Shown here in pieces: positions 15,887 through 24,040 of a stretch of DNA of 34,895 bases. Under the pieces are notes generated by a model, which saw only the letters and a list, made by a program, of their open reading frames with translations, made no database searches and was not told where the DNA came from. Each line of letters starts with the position of its first letter. Within the stretch, counting starts at the first letter, position 1. The translations under genes were made by a program, and so were the position numbers. The stretch is from Chloroflexota bacterium (lineage in GTDB: Bacteria > Chloroflexota > Limnocylindria > Limnocylindrales > CSP1-4), in NCBI GenBank assembly GCA_021813655.1, contig JAKAJU010000164.1, positions 1-34,895 of the forward strand. Direction: 5' to 3'.

Positions 15887-16816
15887 CTACCCGATCCCGT
15901 CCTGGCCGATCCCGGCGCAGACCTCGGTGACGGTCGCGACGAACGACTCGGCGGCCGGCGAGCGGTGCCGGTCGCGGTGCCAGGCGATCGCGATCTGGCG
16001 GGCAGGGACGTCGAGCGGCCGCGTCGTGACCCGCGGATCATCCGTGTCGACGGCGAGCGCCGGGAGCATCGCGGCCCCGTAGCCCGACGCGACGAGCCCC
16101 TGGATCGTCCCGTTGTCGTCGGATCGGAAGACGACCCTCGGTTCCAGGCCGTGCGCGCGGATCGACGCCTCGAGGAGCTGGTTGCTCCGGCACGCCCCGA
16201 AGCCGATGAGCGGCCCCTCGAGCACGGTGGCGAGCGAGGGGGCGGCCTTGCACGTCGCGAGCGGGGATCCGACGGCGGCGAGGAGGACGTACGGGTCGCG
16301 CAGGACCTCGGCGTGCGCGAACGGGCCGTCCGGGAGGGGCAGGACGCTGAAGGTGAGGTCGAGATCGCCCGACTCGACGAGCCGGAGGAGGCTCAGGTCG
16401 TCGTTGCTCTCGTGGAGCTCGACGCTCACGTCCGGCCACGCCGCGGAGTAGCGGCTCATGAGGGCAGGGAGGATGCGCGCCCCGACGCTCTGGTACGTCC
16501 CGACGCGGAGGGTCCCCGCTGCACCTGACGCGTACGCCCGGAGGTCGGCGCGCGCGGCGTCGAGACGCGCGACCATCGCGTCCGCGTGGCGCAGGAGGAG
16601 CTCCCCCGCCTCCGTCAGCGCGACGCGCCGCCGCCCGCGGCGGCGGTCCACGAGCCGCACGCCCACGATCGCCTCGAGGGACGCGAGGTGCTGGCTGACC
16701 GCCGACTGGGTGTAGTCGAGCGAGTCCGCGGCGGCGTGGAACGACCCGGTGCGCGCGATCGCCCGGAGGCTGTGCAGGTGGCGGAGCTCGAGGCCCGTCC
16801 ATTGATCAGACAGCAT
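15887..16816 (-). CDS. LysR-type transcriptional regulator
   Basis: 309 residues. N-terminal winged helix: LRHLHSLRAIARTGSFHAAA, then DYTQSAVSQHLASLEAIVG and RLVDRRRGRRRVALTEAG. A linker helix and a periplasmic-binding-like effector domain follow, starting at GTLRVGTYQSVGARILPALM. The length is standard. Effector and targets cannot be read from sequence; the divergent 46-residue membrane protein is the obvious candidate target. ATG 16816 has no Shine-Dalgarno; TTGATA - 18 bp - TAAACA ends 7 nt before it, so a leaderless transcript is likely. Overlap with the opposite promoter suggests autoregulation. Confidence 0.92.
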   Translation of the reverse strand: MLSDQWTGLELRHLHSLRAIARTGSFHAAADSLDYTQSAVSQHLASLEAIVGVRLVDRRRGRRRVALTEAGELLLRHADAMVARLDAARADLRAYASGAAGTLRVGTYQSVGARILPALMSRYSAAWPDVSVELHESNDDLSLLRLVESGDLDLTFSVLPLPDGPFAHAEVLRDPYVLLAAVGSPLATCKAAPSLATVLEGPLIGFGACRSNQLLEASIRAHGLEPRVVFRSDDNGTIQGLVASGYGAAMLPALAVDTDDPRVTTRPLDVPARQIAIAWHRDRHRSPAAESFVATVTEVCAGIGQDGIG

Positions 16817-16823
16817 GATCAGT

Positions 16824-16853
16824 TGTTTACCACACCACCGTTGCTCTTATCAA
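16824..16853 (-). promoter_or_regulatory. Putative LysR-gene promoter
   Basis: Minus strand: -35 TTGATA (16853-16848), 18-bp spacer, -10 TAAACA (16829-16824), then 7 nt to the ATG. The -10 lacks the final T of TANNNT. It overlaps the opposite promoter and the palindromes described in the adjoining entry. Confidence 0.5.
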
Positions 16854-16869
16854 CTGTTGAGCATACGGT
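16841..16869 (+). promoter_or_regulatory. Putative promoter of the 46-residue protein gene, with LysR-type operator candidates
   Basis: TTGCTC (16841-16846), 17-bp spacer, TACGGT (16864-16869), 6 nt, ATG 16876. Inside it TCAAC-T-GTTGA (16850-16860) is an interrupted palindrome. CCACACC (16830-16836) and GGTGTGG (16867-16873) form an inverted pair around it, and two TGATCA sites lie at 16803 and 16816. These are candidate LysR sites. Confidence 0.5.
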
Positions 16870-16875
16870 GTGGCC

Positions 16876-17016
16876 ATGGAACAGCTCATATCCGCCCTCG
16901 TGATCATCGCCGCGTTCGCGGTCGTCGCGGGGCTGGCGGCCATCCTCGGGGCCGATTCGCGGTCCTGGGAGGACCCGCGACCCTGGTGGCCGGGTCAGCG
17001 CGGCAGCTCCGACTGA
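16876..17016 (+). CDS. 46-residue single-pass membrane microprotein
   Basis: Starts MEQLISALVIIAAFAVVAG; residues 4-25 form one hydrophobic helix, followed by an acidic/aromatic tail with GADSRSWEDPRPWWPG and a C-terminal Ser-Asp. The gene is recognised from its position: divergent from a LysR gene, with -35 and -10 boxes at leaderless spacing before the ATG. Small proteins with a helix and a GADSR-type tail are a recurring style in high-GC bacteria, as far as I recall, but I cannot assign a family. It may be a small regulator or subunit of a membrane complex; function unknown. Some doubt remains because the frame is short. Confidence 0.55.
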   Translation: MEQLISALVIIAAFAVVAGLAAILGADSRSWEDPRPWWPGQRGSSD

Positions 17017-17063
17017 CGGCCCGGTCCCCTGCACGATCGACCGACGACGTCCCGCCTCCTCCG

Positions 17064-17095
17064 GCCCCCGGGCGCTGCCGAGTGCGTCCGGGGGC
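17064..17095. terminator. Strong hairpin between the microprotein gene and the ETF-QO gene
   Basis: GCCCCCGG (17064-17071) pairs with CCGGGGGC (17088-17095). Inside, GCGCT pairs with AGTGC (one G-T pair) around a GCCG loop, leaving a 2-nt bulge. It lies between convergent gene ends (17016 and 17124). No T tract. Confidence 0.6.
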
Positions 17096-17123
17096 TCCCG
17101 TCTCCGCGGGTCGCGCGGCGTCC

Positions 17124-18707
17124 CTACATCTGCTTGAAGCGCGGACCCTCGCCGCCCTCGGGCGGCAGCCAGCGGATGTTCTCGAGCGGGCACTTGACCG
17201 CGCACGTCATGCAATGCAGGCAGTTCGACGCCGAGAGGACGATCTTCTGCCCGTCCCATCGGTAGACCTGGCCCGGGCAGAAGTGCGTGCACGCGTTGGC
17301 GTAGTCGGCCTCGCATCCGACGCACTTCACCGGGTCGAGGACCGTCATGTGCGGGGGCTCGTCCTCGCGGTGGAGCGACCCGGTGAGGCTCACGAACGTC
17401 GCGCCGTCCATCCCGCCCGGGTCCGGGCGGCCGAGGCGGGCGCCACGCTTCATCGAGTCGAAGTCCGGCTCCATCCCGAGGCGCGTGGGGATCCAGCGCT
17501 GGACCATCGAGAGCGGGGCGCCGACGTAGGTCCCGCACCGGAAGCTCTGCCGGTAGTTGCGTGCGCGGCGAAGGTCGGGCAGGACGCCGCGCGCCTCCAG
17601 CCTGTCGGTGTATCCGGCGAGCGGGATCCGGTCGCCCTCGGGCGCTGCGAGTCCCGCCGCGATGGTCTCGGCGGCCGCCATGCCCGAACGGATCGCGTAG
17701 TGGATCCCCTTGATCTTCTCCATGTTCACGAATCCGGCGCCGTCGCCGACGACGAGCGCCCCGGGGACCGCGATCTTGCCGAGCGCGTGGTACCCACCCT
17801 CGGGGATCGTCTTCGCGCCCGTCGCGATCGTCACCGATCCCTTGAGAAGGTCCGCGATGAACGGGTGGGCGCGGTAGCGCTCGAACTCGCGCTGGGGGGT
17901 CAGGTCGCCGTACTTCCAGTCGAGCCCGAGGATGAGGCCCACCGACACGAGCTTCTCGCCCATCCCGTAGAGGAAGCCGCCGCCGAAGACGTTGGCGGGG
18001 TTCGGGTAGCCGAGGGTGTGCATGACCCGACCCATCCCGAACCGGTTCTCGCCGGGGAACGCGACGACGGCCTTGATCCCGAGCGAGTACACCTGCGGGT
18101 TCCAGCCGCCGCCGAACCTCTCGCGCAGCTGCGTGGAGAGGACGCCGCGCGACCCGTCCGCGAGAACCGTGACGCGGGCGCGGATCGGCTCGGCAGGCCG
18201 GTGGTTGGATTTCTCGCCGCCGTGCGCGTCGAGCCCGAGCTCGCCGAGAGCGACGCCCGTGACGCGGCCGTCCTCAACGAGGAGCTCGCGCGCGGAGTAG
18301 CCGGAGTAGATGGCGACGCCCGCCTTCTCGGCCCGGTCCGCGAGGAAGCCGGTGAGCCGCGAGATGCTGATCGTCACGTCGCCGTGGTGGTCCATCGGCT
18401 TCGGGACGAGACGGGGCGGGATCCGGAAGGCCCGATCGCCGAAGAGGAAGTACATCTCGTCGCGCTCGACGGGATGGACGTGCTCCATGAAGCGGCGGTC
18501 GTCGCGCCAGCCGGGCAGGAGCTCGTCGAGGCAGTCGGGCTCGAGCGCCGCGCCCGAGAGCGAGTGGTAGCCGGGGCGCGGCGACTTGTCGATGACCGCG
18601 ACGGACGCGTCGCTTCCCGACTCCGCGAGGAGCCGCCGGAGACGGATCGCGGTCGCGAGGCCCGCCGGGCCCGCGCCCACGATGAGGACGTCGAGCGGCG
18701 TGTTCAT
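17124..18707 (-). CDS. Electron-transfer flavoprotein:ubiquinone oxidoreductase with fused ferredoxin-like tail
   Basis: 527-residue membrane-associated enzyme passing electrons from reduced ETF to quinone. N-terminal FAD site VGAGPAGLATA; then PRPGYHSLSGAALEP, the VGDGAGFVNMEKIKGIHYAIRSG flavin block and a FixC-like core; then a C-terminal iron-sulfur region ending NIRW-PPEGGEGP. The tail has eight cysteines (462, 465, 473, 477; 496, 499, 502, 506), patterns C-x2-C-x7-C-x3-C and C-x2-C-x2-C-x3-C. The mitochondrial enzyme has one 4Fe-4S cluster, so two clusters are suggested here. ATG overlaps the etfBA stop by 4 bp (ATGA), with GGAGG 8 nt upstream, so translation is coupled. FixC plus FixX in one chain is the alternative description. 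Confidence 0.9.
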   Translation of the reverse strand: MNTPLDVLIVGAGPAGLATAIRLRRLLAESGSDASVAVIDKSPRPGYHSLSGAALEPDCLDELLPGWRDDRRFMEHVHPVERDEMYFLFGDRAFRIPPRLVPKPMDHHGDVTISISRLTGFLADRAEKAGVAIYSGYSARELLVEDGRVTGVALGELGLDAHGGEKSNHRPAEPIRARVTVLADGSRGVLSTQLRERFGGGWNPQVYSLGIKAVVAFPGENRFGMGRVMHTLGYPNPANVFGGGFLYGMGEKLVSVGLILGLDWKYGDLTPQREFERYRAHPFIADLLKGSVTIATGAKTIPEGGYHALGKIAVPGALVVGDGAGFVNMEKIKGIHYAIRSGMAAAETIAAGLAAPEGDRIPLAGYTDRLEARGVLPDLRRARNYRQSFRCGTYVGAPLSMVQRWIPTRLGMEPDFDSMKRGARLGRPDPGGMDGATFVSLTGSLHREDEPPHMTVLDPVKCVGCEADYANACTHFCPGQVYRWDGQKIVLSASNCLHCMTCAVKCPLENIRWLPPEGGEGPRFKQM

Positions 18708-20596
18708 GCCTCACCTCCGGTCGCCCGGATGAGTGCCGGGACGACCGTCTCGATGTCGCCGACGACCCCGAAGTCCGCGTAGTTGAAGATCCTGGCCCTG
18801 GGGTCCTTGTTGACCGCCACGACGATCTCGGAGCCCTGCATGCCCGTGATGTGCTGGACGGCGCCGGAGATCCCGATCGCGACGTAGAGCCGGGGCTGGA
18901 CGGTCTGCCCCGTCTGGCCCACCTGGTAGTCATGGGTCGTGAAACCGTCCTCGACGGCCATGCGCGAGGCGGCGACCTTCGTCGTCCCGCCGAGAAGCCG
19001 GCCGAGCCCGACCGCGAGCGGCTGGAGGTACTTCTCGAAGTCGGACCGGGACCGGAAGCCGTGGCCGCCCGCGACGATGATCTCGGCGTCACGGATGGAG
19101 ACCTTGCTCGCGAACGACTCGACCGGGACGGCGGCCAGGCCCAGGTCCTCCTCGGAGAGCTCGACCGGCACCCGGACGACCTCGCCGGTCCGCCCGGTGT
19201 CGAGCGGCGGGATCTTGAAGACACCCGGCCGGACGGTCGCCATCTGGCACGGCGAGTCCTTCGTCATGATCGTGGCCATGACGTTGCCGCCGAGGGCCGG
19301 GCGCGTCTGCTTGAGGATCGCGGTGAGGTTCGTGGACCCCTTCGCGTAGTCACCGATCTCGAGGCGCGTGCAGTCGGCGGTGAGGCCGGACATGCACGCA
19401 TACGCGACGCGCGGCGCCAGCTCGCGGCCGAGGGGGCTCGCCCCGAAGAGGACGACCTGCGGCTTGCGCGCGCCCACGAGCGCCGCGATCGCCTTCTTGT
19501 GCGCGAGCGGATCGAACGAGCCGAGAAGCGGGTGCTCGAGGACGTAGACGGTGTCCGCGCCCGCCGCGATGAGCAGGTCGGGGCGGTCCCCCGGGGTGTC
19601 GCACGAGAGGACGGCGCCGACGCGCTCGCCGAGGCTGTCGGCGAGGTGGCGGACCTTCCCGATGAGCTCGAGCGAGACGGAGCGGATCCCGTCTCCCTCC
19701 CGCTCCGCGACGACCCAGAACTCACCGTGGTACGAGGGCTCCTTGCCGTCGAGCACGTACTCCTCGCCGGCGTCGAGCTGGGCGCCGGGCGCGGCGGACT
19801 GGTAGCGCGCGGCGATCTTGCCGATGAGCGTCGCGGGGTCGGAGATGTACTCGACCGTCTTGGGCCGGTCCTCCGACGGGGAGAAGAGGCGGTAGACCTG
19901 CGTCCACGACCCCTTGAGGCCCACGCGCGTCGGGTCGGCCCCCACGGACTTCGCGTCCCACTCGTGGATCGGCGCCTCGCGCGCCGAGCGGGCCGCGGCG
20001 AACGTGCGGTAGAGGGGTTCGGTGCAGGCCGTGACGGTCACCAGGACGGGCCATCGGAGCGGGCGGACGTCCTCGATCCCTTCCGACGCGATCCGGCGGA
20101 TGACGAGCTCGGGCTTCGTCTCGAGGCCCTTCGCGTACGCGATGTGGTCGATGCCGAGCTCCTCGGCGATCTCCGGCGGGACCTGGGCGGTGTCGCCGTC
20201 GACCGACTGCATCCCGCTCACGATGATGTAATCGCGCCGCCCGTCGAACAGCTCCCGCTCGATCCGGCGGATCGCCATCGCGAGCGAGTAGGCCGTGGCG
20301 GCGGTGTCGGCGCCGGCGAAGGCGTTGTCGGTAAGGAGGACGGCCTCGCCGGGGACGCGCGACAGGCAGTCGACGAGCACCTCGCGCGCCATCGGCGGGC
20401 CCATCGTCAGGAAGACCGTCCGGCCGTCCGGATCGGATCCCGCGAGCCGCTCCGCGAACGTCAGCGCGTGGAGGTCGAGGGGGTTGAGGATGCTGTCGAG
20501 CATCCCGCGGCGGAGCGTCCCCTTCTCCCTGTCCCACGCCTCTTCGGGGATGTTCGAGACGTCCGGTACCTGCTTCACCAGAACGATGCGGTCCAT
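18704..20596 (-). CDS. etfBA: Electron-transfer flavoprotein, beta and alpha subunits fused
   Basis: 630 residues. About 1-265 is EtfB: MDRIVLVKQVPD start, LNPLDLHALTFAERLAG, ADTAATAYSLAMAIRRIE, SGMQSVDGDTAQVPPEIAEELG, and a RVGLKGSWTQVYRLFSP end. A linker follows, and from about 295 EtfA: EFWVVAEREGDGIRSVSLELIG, LFGASPLGRELAPR, GHGFRS..., SRMAVEDGF, QVGQTGQTVQPRLYVAIGISGA and NKDPRARIFNYADFGVVGD, the FAD-binding C-terminus. The two parts are normally separate proteins of about 255 and 320 residues; here one frame holds both. It carries electrons from dehydrogenases to the ETF-QO encoded immediately downstream. ATG 20596 has no Shine-Dalgarno; TATCCT lies 7 nt upstream (leaderless). Canonical versus bifurcating type cannot be decided by eye. 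Confidence 0.93.
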   Translation of the reverse strand: MDRIVLVKQVPDVSNIPEEAWDREKGTLRRGMLDSILNPLDLHALTFAERLAGSDPDGRTVFLTMGPPMAREVLVDCLSRVPGEAVLLTDNAFAGADTAATAYSLAMAIRRIERELFDGRRDYIIVSGMQSVDGDTAQVPPEIAEELGIDHIAYAKGLETKPELVIRRIASEGIEDVRPLRWPVLVTVTACTEPLYRTFAAARSAREAPIHEWDAKSVGADPTRVGLKGSWTQVYRLFSPSEDRPKTVEYISDPATLIGKIAARYQSAAPGAQLDAGEEYVLDGKEPSYHGEFWVVAEREGDGIRSVSLELIGKVRHLADSLGERVGAVLSCDTPGDRPDLLIAAGADTVYVLEHPLLGSFDPLAHKKAIAALVGARKPQVVLFGASPLGRELAPRVAYACMSGLTADCTRLEIGDYAKGSTNLTAILKQTRPALGGNVMATIMTKDSPCQMATVRPGVFKIPPLDTGRTGEVVRVPVELSEEDLGLAAVPVESFASKVSIRDAEIIVAGGHGFRSRSDFEKYLQPLAVGLGRLLGGTTKVAASRMAVEDGFTTHDYQVGQTGQTVQPRLYVAIGISGAVQHITGMQGSEIVVAVNKDPRARIFNYADFGVVGDIETVVPALIRATGGEA

Positions 20597-20603
20597 ACCA
20601 ACG

Positions 20604-20609
20604 AGGATA
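20604..20609 (-). promoter_or_regulatory. Putative leaderless -10 box of the etfBA operon
   Basis: Minus strand TATCCT, then 7 nt (CGTTGGT), then ATG 20596. There is no ribosome site, and no good -35 box at 16-18 bp. Confidence 0.5.
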
Positions 20610-20715
20610 GGTGCGAAGGGGGACGAACCCGACGGCCCTTTGTCACAGCCTCGGCGTCCGAATGGTCCGGTCCAATCCGTCGCGGCACCGGGCACTGTCC
20701 GGCGGCCATGCTCTG

Positions 20716-20721
20716 TACTCT
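20716..20721 (+). promoter_or_regulatory. Possible -10 box of the holin/phosphatase gene
   Basis: TACTCT lies about 70 nt upstream of ATG 20794 in the divergent 197-bp spacer. There is no clear -35 box. The gene has its own GGAGGG ribosome site, so a conventional leader is expected. Confidence 0.3.
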
Positions 20722-20793
20722 TGGTGGTCGGAGTCGGCCGCATCGCCCATTCCCGCGGCCGCCCGCCACCACGCGTCTCGGGAGGGAGCGACG

Positions 20794-22983
20794 ATGCGCC
20801 GGGTGATCGACTTCTACCGGCTCCAGATCCAGGTCATGCGCGACTGGCGCCCCTCCGGGGGGTCGCGAGCGCGCCGGATCATCGTCACGCTCCTCATGAG
20901 CGTCATCGCCTTCGCGGTCGCGGTCGCCCTGACGCCGGGCGTCTCGATCCACGGTGACGTCGGATTCTGGTCGACCGCGGTCGCCGCCGCGATCGTCCTC
21001 GGGATCCTCAACGTCGTCGTGCGGCCGGTCTTCATCGCCGCGTTCGCCGGCGTCTCCGTCGTCGCGGTCTTCGCCGCGACGATCGTGTTCCAGATCGCCT
21101 CGTTCCTCGTCCTGCCGGTGGTCGTCGACGGCCTCCACGTGAATGGCCTCGTCGCCGCGGTCATCGCGTCGCTCATCTACGCTTTCGTCCTCACGATCCT
21201 CACGGCGGTCTTCTCCGTGAGCCAGGACGACTCGTACTGGGCTCTGCTCGTTCAGCAACTCGCGAGCCATGGTCCGGACGTCGTGAAGACGGACGAGCCC
21301 GGCCTCGTCATCGTCCAGATCGACGGCCTCCCGCACGACGTCATCTCGCGCCAGGTCCGCGCGGGCCGCGCACCGCACATCTCGTCCTGGCTGCGCACCG
21401 GCAGGTACCACCTCGCGATGTGGGAGGCGCTCCTGCCGCCCACGACCCCCGCGAGCCAGGCCGGGATCCTCCACGGGAACAACGACGGGATCCCCGCGTT
21501 CCGGTGGTACGAGAAGGACACCGGCAGGATCATGGTGACCAACCATCCGGACGACGCGGTCGTTGTGAGCCGGCGGATCTCGAACGGCGAAGGGCTGCTC
21601 TCCAACGGCGGCGCGAGCGTCGGGAACCTCTTCTCGGGCGATGCCGCCCGCTCGTACATGACGATGTCCACGATCAAGGACAAGGGGCAGGGCCTCGGGA
21701 AGAGCCAGACCTTCTTCTCCTTCTTCGCGAGCCCGTCGAACTACCTCCACACCCTTGTCCTGTTCATCGGCGAGATCGGGAAGGAGTACTGGCAGGCTCG
21801 ACGCCAGGAGCGAGCAGGGATCGTCCCGCGGATGCACCGCGGCATGCCGTACCCCGTCGCCCGGGCGGCGACGAACGTCGCGCTGCGGAACCTCTCGACC
21901 GCGCTCGTCATCGAGGAGATGTACCGCGGCGCGCCCACGATCTGCGTCGACTACACCGACTACGACGAGATCGCCCACCACAGTGGTCCGGAGCGGCCGG
22001 AGAGCCTCGACGCCCTCGACGGTGTGGACAGGGCACTGGCGACGCTCGAGAAGGCGTCCACCCAGGCCCCGCGTCCGTACCGGTTCGTCGTGGTCTCGGA
22101 CCACGGCCAGAGTCTCGGTGCCACGTTCCTCCAGCGCTACGGCCTGACCCTCGGCGACGTCATCCGCGAGCTCATGGGCGGTGAGGCGGAGGTCGAGGCG
22201 GCCGTCTCTCGCGTCGAGGAATGGGGCCAGACGAACGCGTTCCTCTCGGAGGTCACGCAGGTCAGGGGCGTCTCCGGGCGGCTCGCGCGGACGGCGCTGC
22301 GGAACCGGACGGCGGACGGAGTGGTCGAGATGGGCCCGACGCGGACGGCGGAGAGGAAGGCCGAGGCGCTCGCGACGGCGAAGCCGGAGGACCGGCCCGA
22401 CCTGATCTGGATGGCCTCGGGCAACCTGGGGCTCGTCTTCTTCCCGCGGATGCCGGGACGCGCGACCCTCGAGCAGGTCGCGGCCGCCTATCCCGGGATG
22501 GTGGACGCCCTCGCGAACCACCCGGGCGTGGGCGCGATGCTCATCCGGTCCTCCGACCACGGGGCGATCGTCGTCGGCCGTGACGGGATCAACTTCCTCG
22601 ACGAGGGACGGGTCGACGGGAAGGATCCGGTCGGCCAGTTCGGCGGGCGCGCACGCGAGGCGTTCCTCCGTCTCGACGGGATGCAGCACTGCCCGGACAT
22701 CTCGATCGTCAGCCTCTACGACCCCGAGTTCGACGAGATCGCCGCATTCGAGGAGCTGATCGGGGCGCACGGCGGCCTCGGCGGGCCGCAGACGCGGCCG
22801 ATCCTCCTCTTCCCCTCCGACTGGGAGCTCGACGAGGAGATCGTCGGCGCCGAGGCGGTCTACCGGCAGATCCGTCGCTGGGCCGAGCGACACCTCGGCC
22901 TGCGGTTCGGGCCCGACGGGAGCGCCGCGCCCCTCGCGAAGCCCGAACGGAGGCCGGTTGGGGAGGACGCGCCGGCGGCGTGA
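20794..22983 (+). CDS. Holin-4_2 (YvlD-like) membrane domain fused to an alkaline-phosphatase-superfamily domain
   Basis: 729 residues. About 28-145 is a four-helix membrane domain of the Phage_holin_4_2/YvlD type (VTLLMSVIAFAVAVALTPGV, GILNVVVRPV, ASFLVLPVVVDGLHVNG, LIYAFVLTILTAVFSV); despite the name these are usually chromosomal membrane proteins. Residues 170-690 are a phosphodiesterase/nucleotide-pyrophosphatase-like domain with a full metal set: Asp177 in VQIDGLP, Thr217/218 in LPPTTPAS as nucleophile, the DYTDYDEIAHHSG block (about 386-397), Asp436-His437 in SDHGQS and Asp588-His589 in SSDHGA. It probably hydrolyses a phosphodiester or sulfate at the membrane; substrate unknown. ATG 20794 with GGAGG 8 nt upstream. 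Stop overlaps the kinase GTG by 3 nt. Confidence 0.85.
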   Translation: MRRVIDFYRLQIQVMRDWRPSGGSRARRIIVTLLMSVIAFAVAVALTPGVSIHGDVGFWSTAVAAAIVLGILNVVVRPVFIAAFAGVSVVAVFAATIVFQIASFLVLPVVVDGLHVNGLVAAVIASLIYAFVLTILTAVFSVSQDDSYWALLVQQLASHGPDVVKTDEPGLVIVQIDGLPHDVISRQVRAGRAPHISSWLRTGRYHLAMWEALLPPTTPASQAGILHGNNDGIPAFRWYEKDTGRIMVTNHPDDAVVVSRRISNGEGLLSNGGASVGNLFSGDAARSYMTMSTIKDKGQGLGKSQTFFSFFASPSNYLHTLVLFIGEIGKEYWQARRQERAGIVPRMHRGMPYPVARAATNVALRNLSTALVIEEMYRGAPTICVDYTDYDEIAHHSGPERPESLDALDGVDRALATLEKASTQAPRPYRFVVVSDHGQSLGATFLQRYGLTLGDVIRELMGGEAEVEAAVSRVEEWGQTNAFLSEVTQVRGVSGRLARTALRNRTADGVVEMGPTRTAERKAEALATAKPEDRPDLIWMASGNLGLVFFPRMPGRATLEQVAAAYPGMVDALANHPGVGAMLIRSSDHGAIVVGRDGINFLDEGRVDGKDPVGQFGGRAREAFLRLDGMQHCPDISIVSLYDPEFDEIAAFEELIGAHGGLGGPQTRPILLFPSDWELDEEIVGAEAVYRQIRRWAERHLGLRFGPDGSAAPLAKPERRPVGEDAPAA

Positions 22984-23987
22984 CGGGCGAGCGCCGCGTG
23001 ACGGGCGGACAGGCGACGGGCACGCATCGCGCGGGCCGGTCAGGGGCGCTCGGGATCGGGGAGCTCCTGTGGGACCTCCTTCCCGTGGGCCCGCGCCTGG
23101 GCGGGGCGCCGTTCAATGTCGCGGCCCACCTCGCGCGCATGGGCCATCGGGTCGGGTTCCTGACCGCCGTCGGCGACGACGATCTCGGGCGCGAGGCGAT
23201 CGCCCGGGCGCGCGGGCTCGGCGTGGCGACTGACCTCGTCCAGGTGGTCAGGGACGTGCCGACGGGCACGGCCGGCGTCCATCTCGACGACACGGGGCAG
23301 CCCACGTTCGACATCCACGCCCCCGCCGCGCACGAGCGCATCCGGATCGGCGCCGAGGTGCTCGCGGCGATCGCGGCGGCCGCACCGGCCGCGATCGTCT
23401 TCGGGACGCTGGCCCAGCAGGCGCCGGCCGTCCGGACCATCACGCGGGAGATCCTCGCGGCGAACGCGGACGCGATGCGCGTCTACGACGTGAACCTCCG
23501 CGAGGGATGCTGGACGGCGGCGCTCGTCGACGAGCTCCTCCGCGAGGCGTCGGCGATCAAGCTCAACGACGACGAGGTCACGACGCTCGCGGGTGTCCTC
23601 GGCATCGACCTCGGGGGCACGGCCGGAGCCGGGGTCCGAGGTGCGCCCGGCGCGGAGCGTGCGCGCGCGAGCGTCTTCGCCGAGGCCGTGGCGGAGCGGT
23701 ACGGGGTCGCAGTGTCCTGCGTCACGCACGGCGCGGCCGGGGCGACCGTCCGGACGCCCGAGGGCGGGGCCTCCGTCCCCGGCATCCCGGTCGTCGTGGC
23801 GGACACCGTCGGGGCGGGCGACGCGTTCACGGCTGGCTTCGTCGGCCGTCTCCTCGACGGTGACTCCCCGGCTACCGCCCTGCGCTTCGCGAACGCCCTC
23901 GCAGCGCTCGTCGCGTCACGCGAAGGCGCGATCCCGGCGTGGGAGACATCCGAGGTCGTGGGGCTCGCCACGCGCGGAGCCGGCTGA
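22980..23987 (+). CDS. PfkB-family carbohydrate kinase (fructokinase-like)
   Basis: 335 residues. Phosphorylates a sugar or nucleoside with ATP. Seen: GIGELLWDLLPVG and GGAPFNVAAHLARMGH (first PfkB signature area), VYDVNLREGCW, LNDDEV, and DTVGAGDAFTAGF with catalytic base Asp281. GIGELLWD and GGAPFN resemble fructokinases rather than ribokinases or adenosine kinases. GTG 22980 overlaps the preceding stop (GTGA), with GGAGG about 13 nt upstream; a GTG at 22998 is an alternative, and the first 20 residues show no family similarity. Translationally coupled to the phosphatase, so their substrates may be linked. Convergent with gltD. Confidence 0.9.
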   Translation: MTGERRVTGGQATGTHRAGRSGALGIGELLWDLLPVGPRLGGAPFNVAAHLARMGHRVGFLTAVGDDDLGREAIARARGLGVATDLVQVVRDVPTGTAGVHLDDTGQPTFDIHAPAAHERIRIGAEVLAAIAAAAPAAIVFGTLAQQAPAVRTITREILAANADAMRVYDVNLREGCWTAALVDELLREASAIKLNDDEVTTLAGVLGIDLGGTAGAGVRGAPGAERARASVFAEAVAERYGVAVSCVTHGAAGATVRTPEGGASVPGIPVVVADTVGAGDAFTAGFVGRLLDGDSPATALRFANALAALVASREGAIPAWETSEVVGLATRGAG

Positions 23988-23999
23988 GGGGCGCGCCGT

Positions 24000-24036
24000 G
24001 GCCCGCGCGGTCGGCCGTGACGGCCGCCCACGGGCC
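24000..24036. terminator. Bidirectional hairpin between PfkB and gltD genes
   Basis: Outer arms GGCCCG (24000-24005) and CGGGCC (24031-24036); inner stem CGGCCG-TGA-CGGCCG (24012-24026). It fills most of the 53-bp gap between convergent genes. No T tract. Confidence 0.5.
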
Positions 24037-24040
24037 TCGC

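Noticed and set aside
18851-20806. 651-codon plus-strand frame opposite etfBA
   Set aside because: Antisense shadow; charged low-complexity protein without motifs.
20794-21220. Holin-type domain as a sign of a prophage
   Set aside because: No capsid, tail, lysin or integrase genes nearby. The holin-4_2 name covers chromosomal YvlD-like membrane proteins, and here the domain is fused to a hydrolase.
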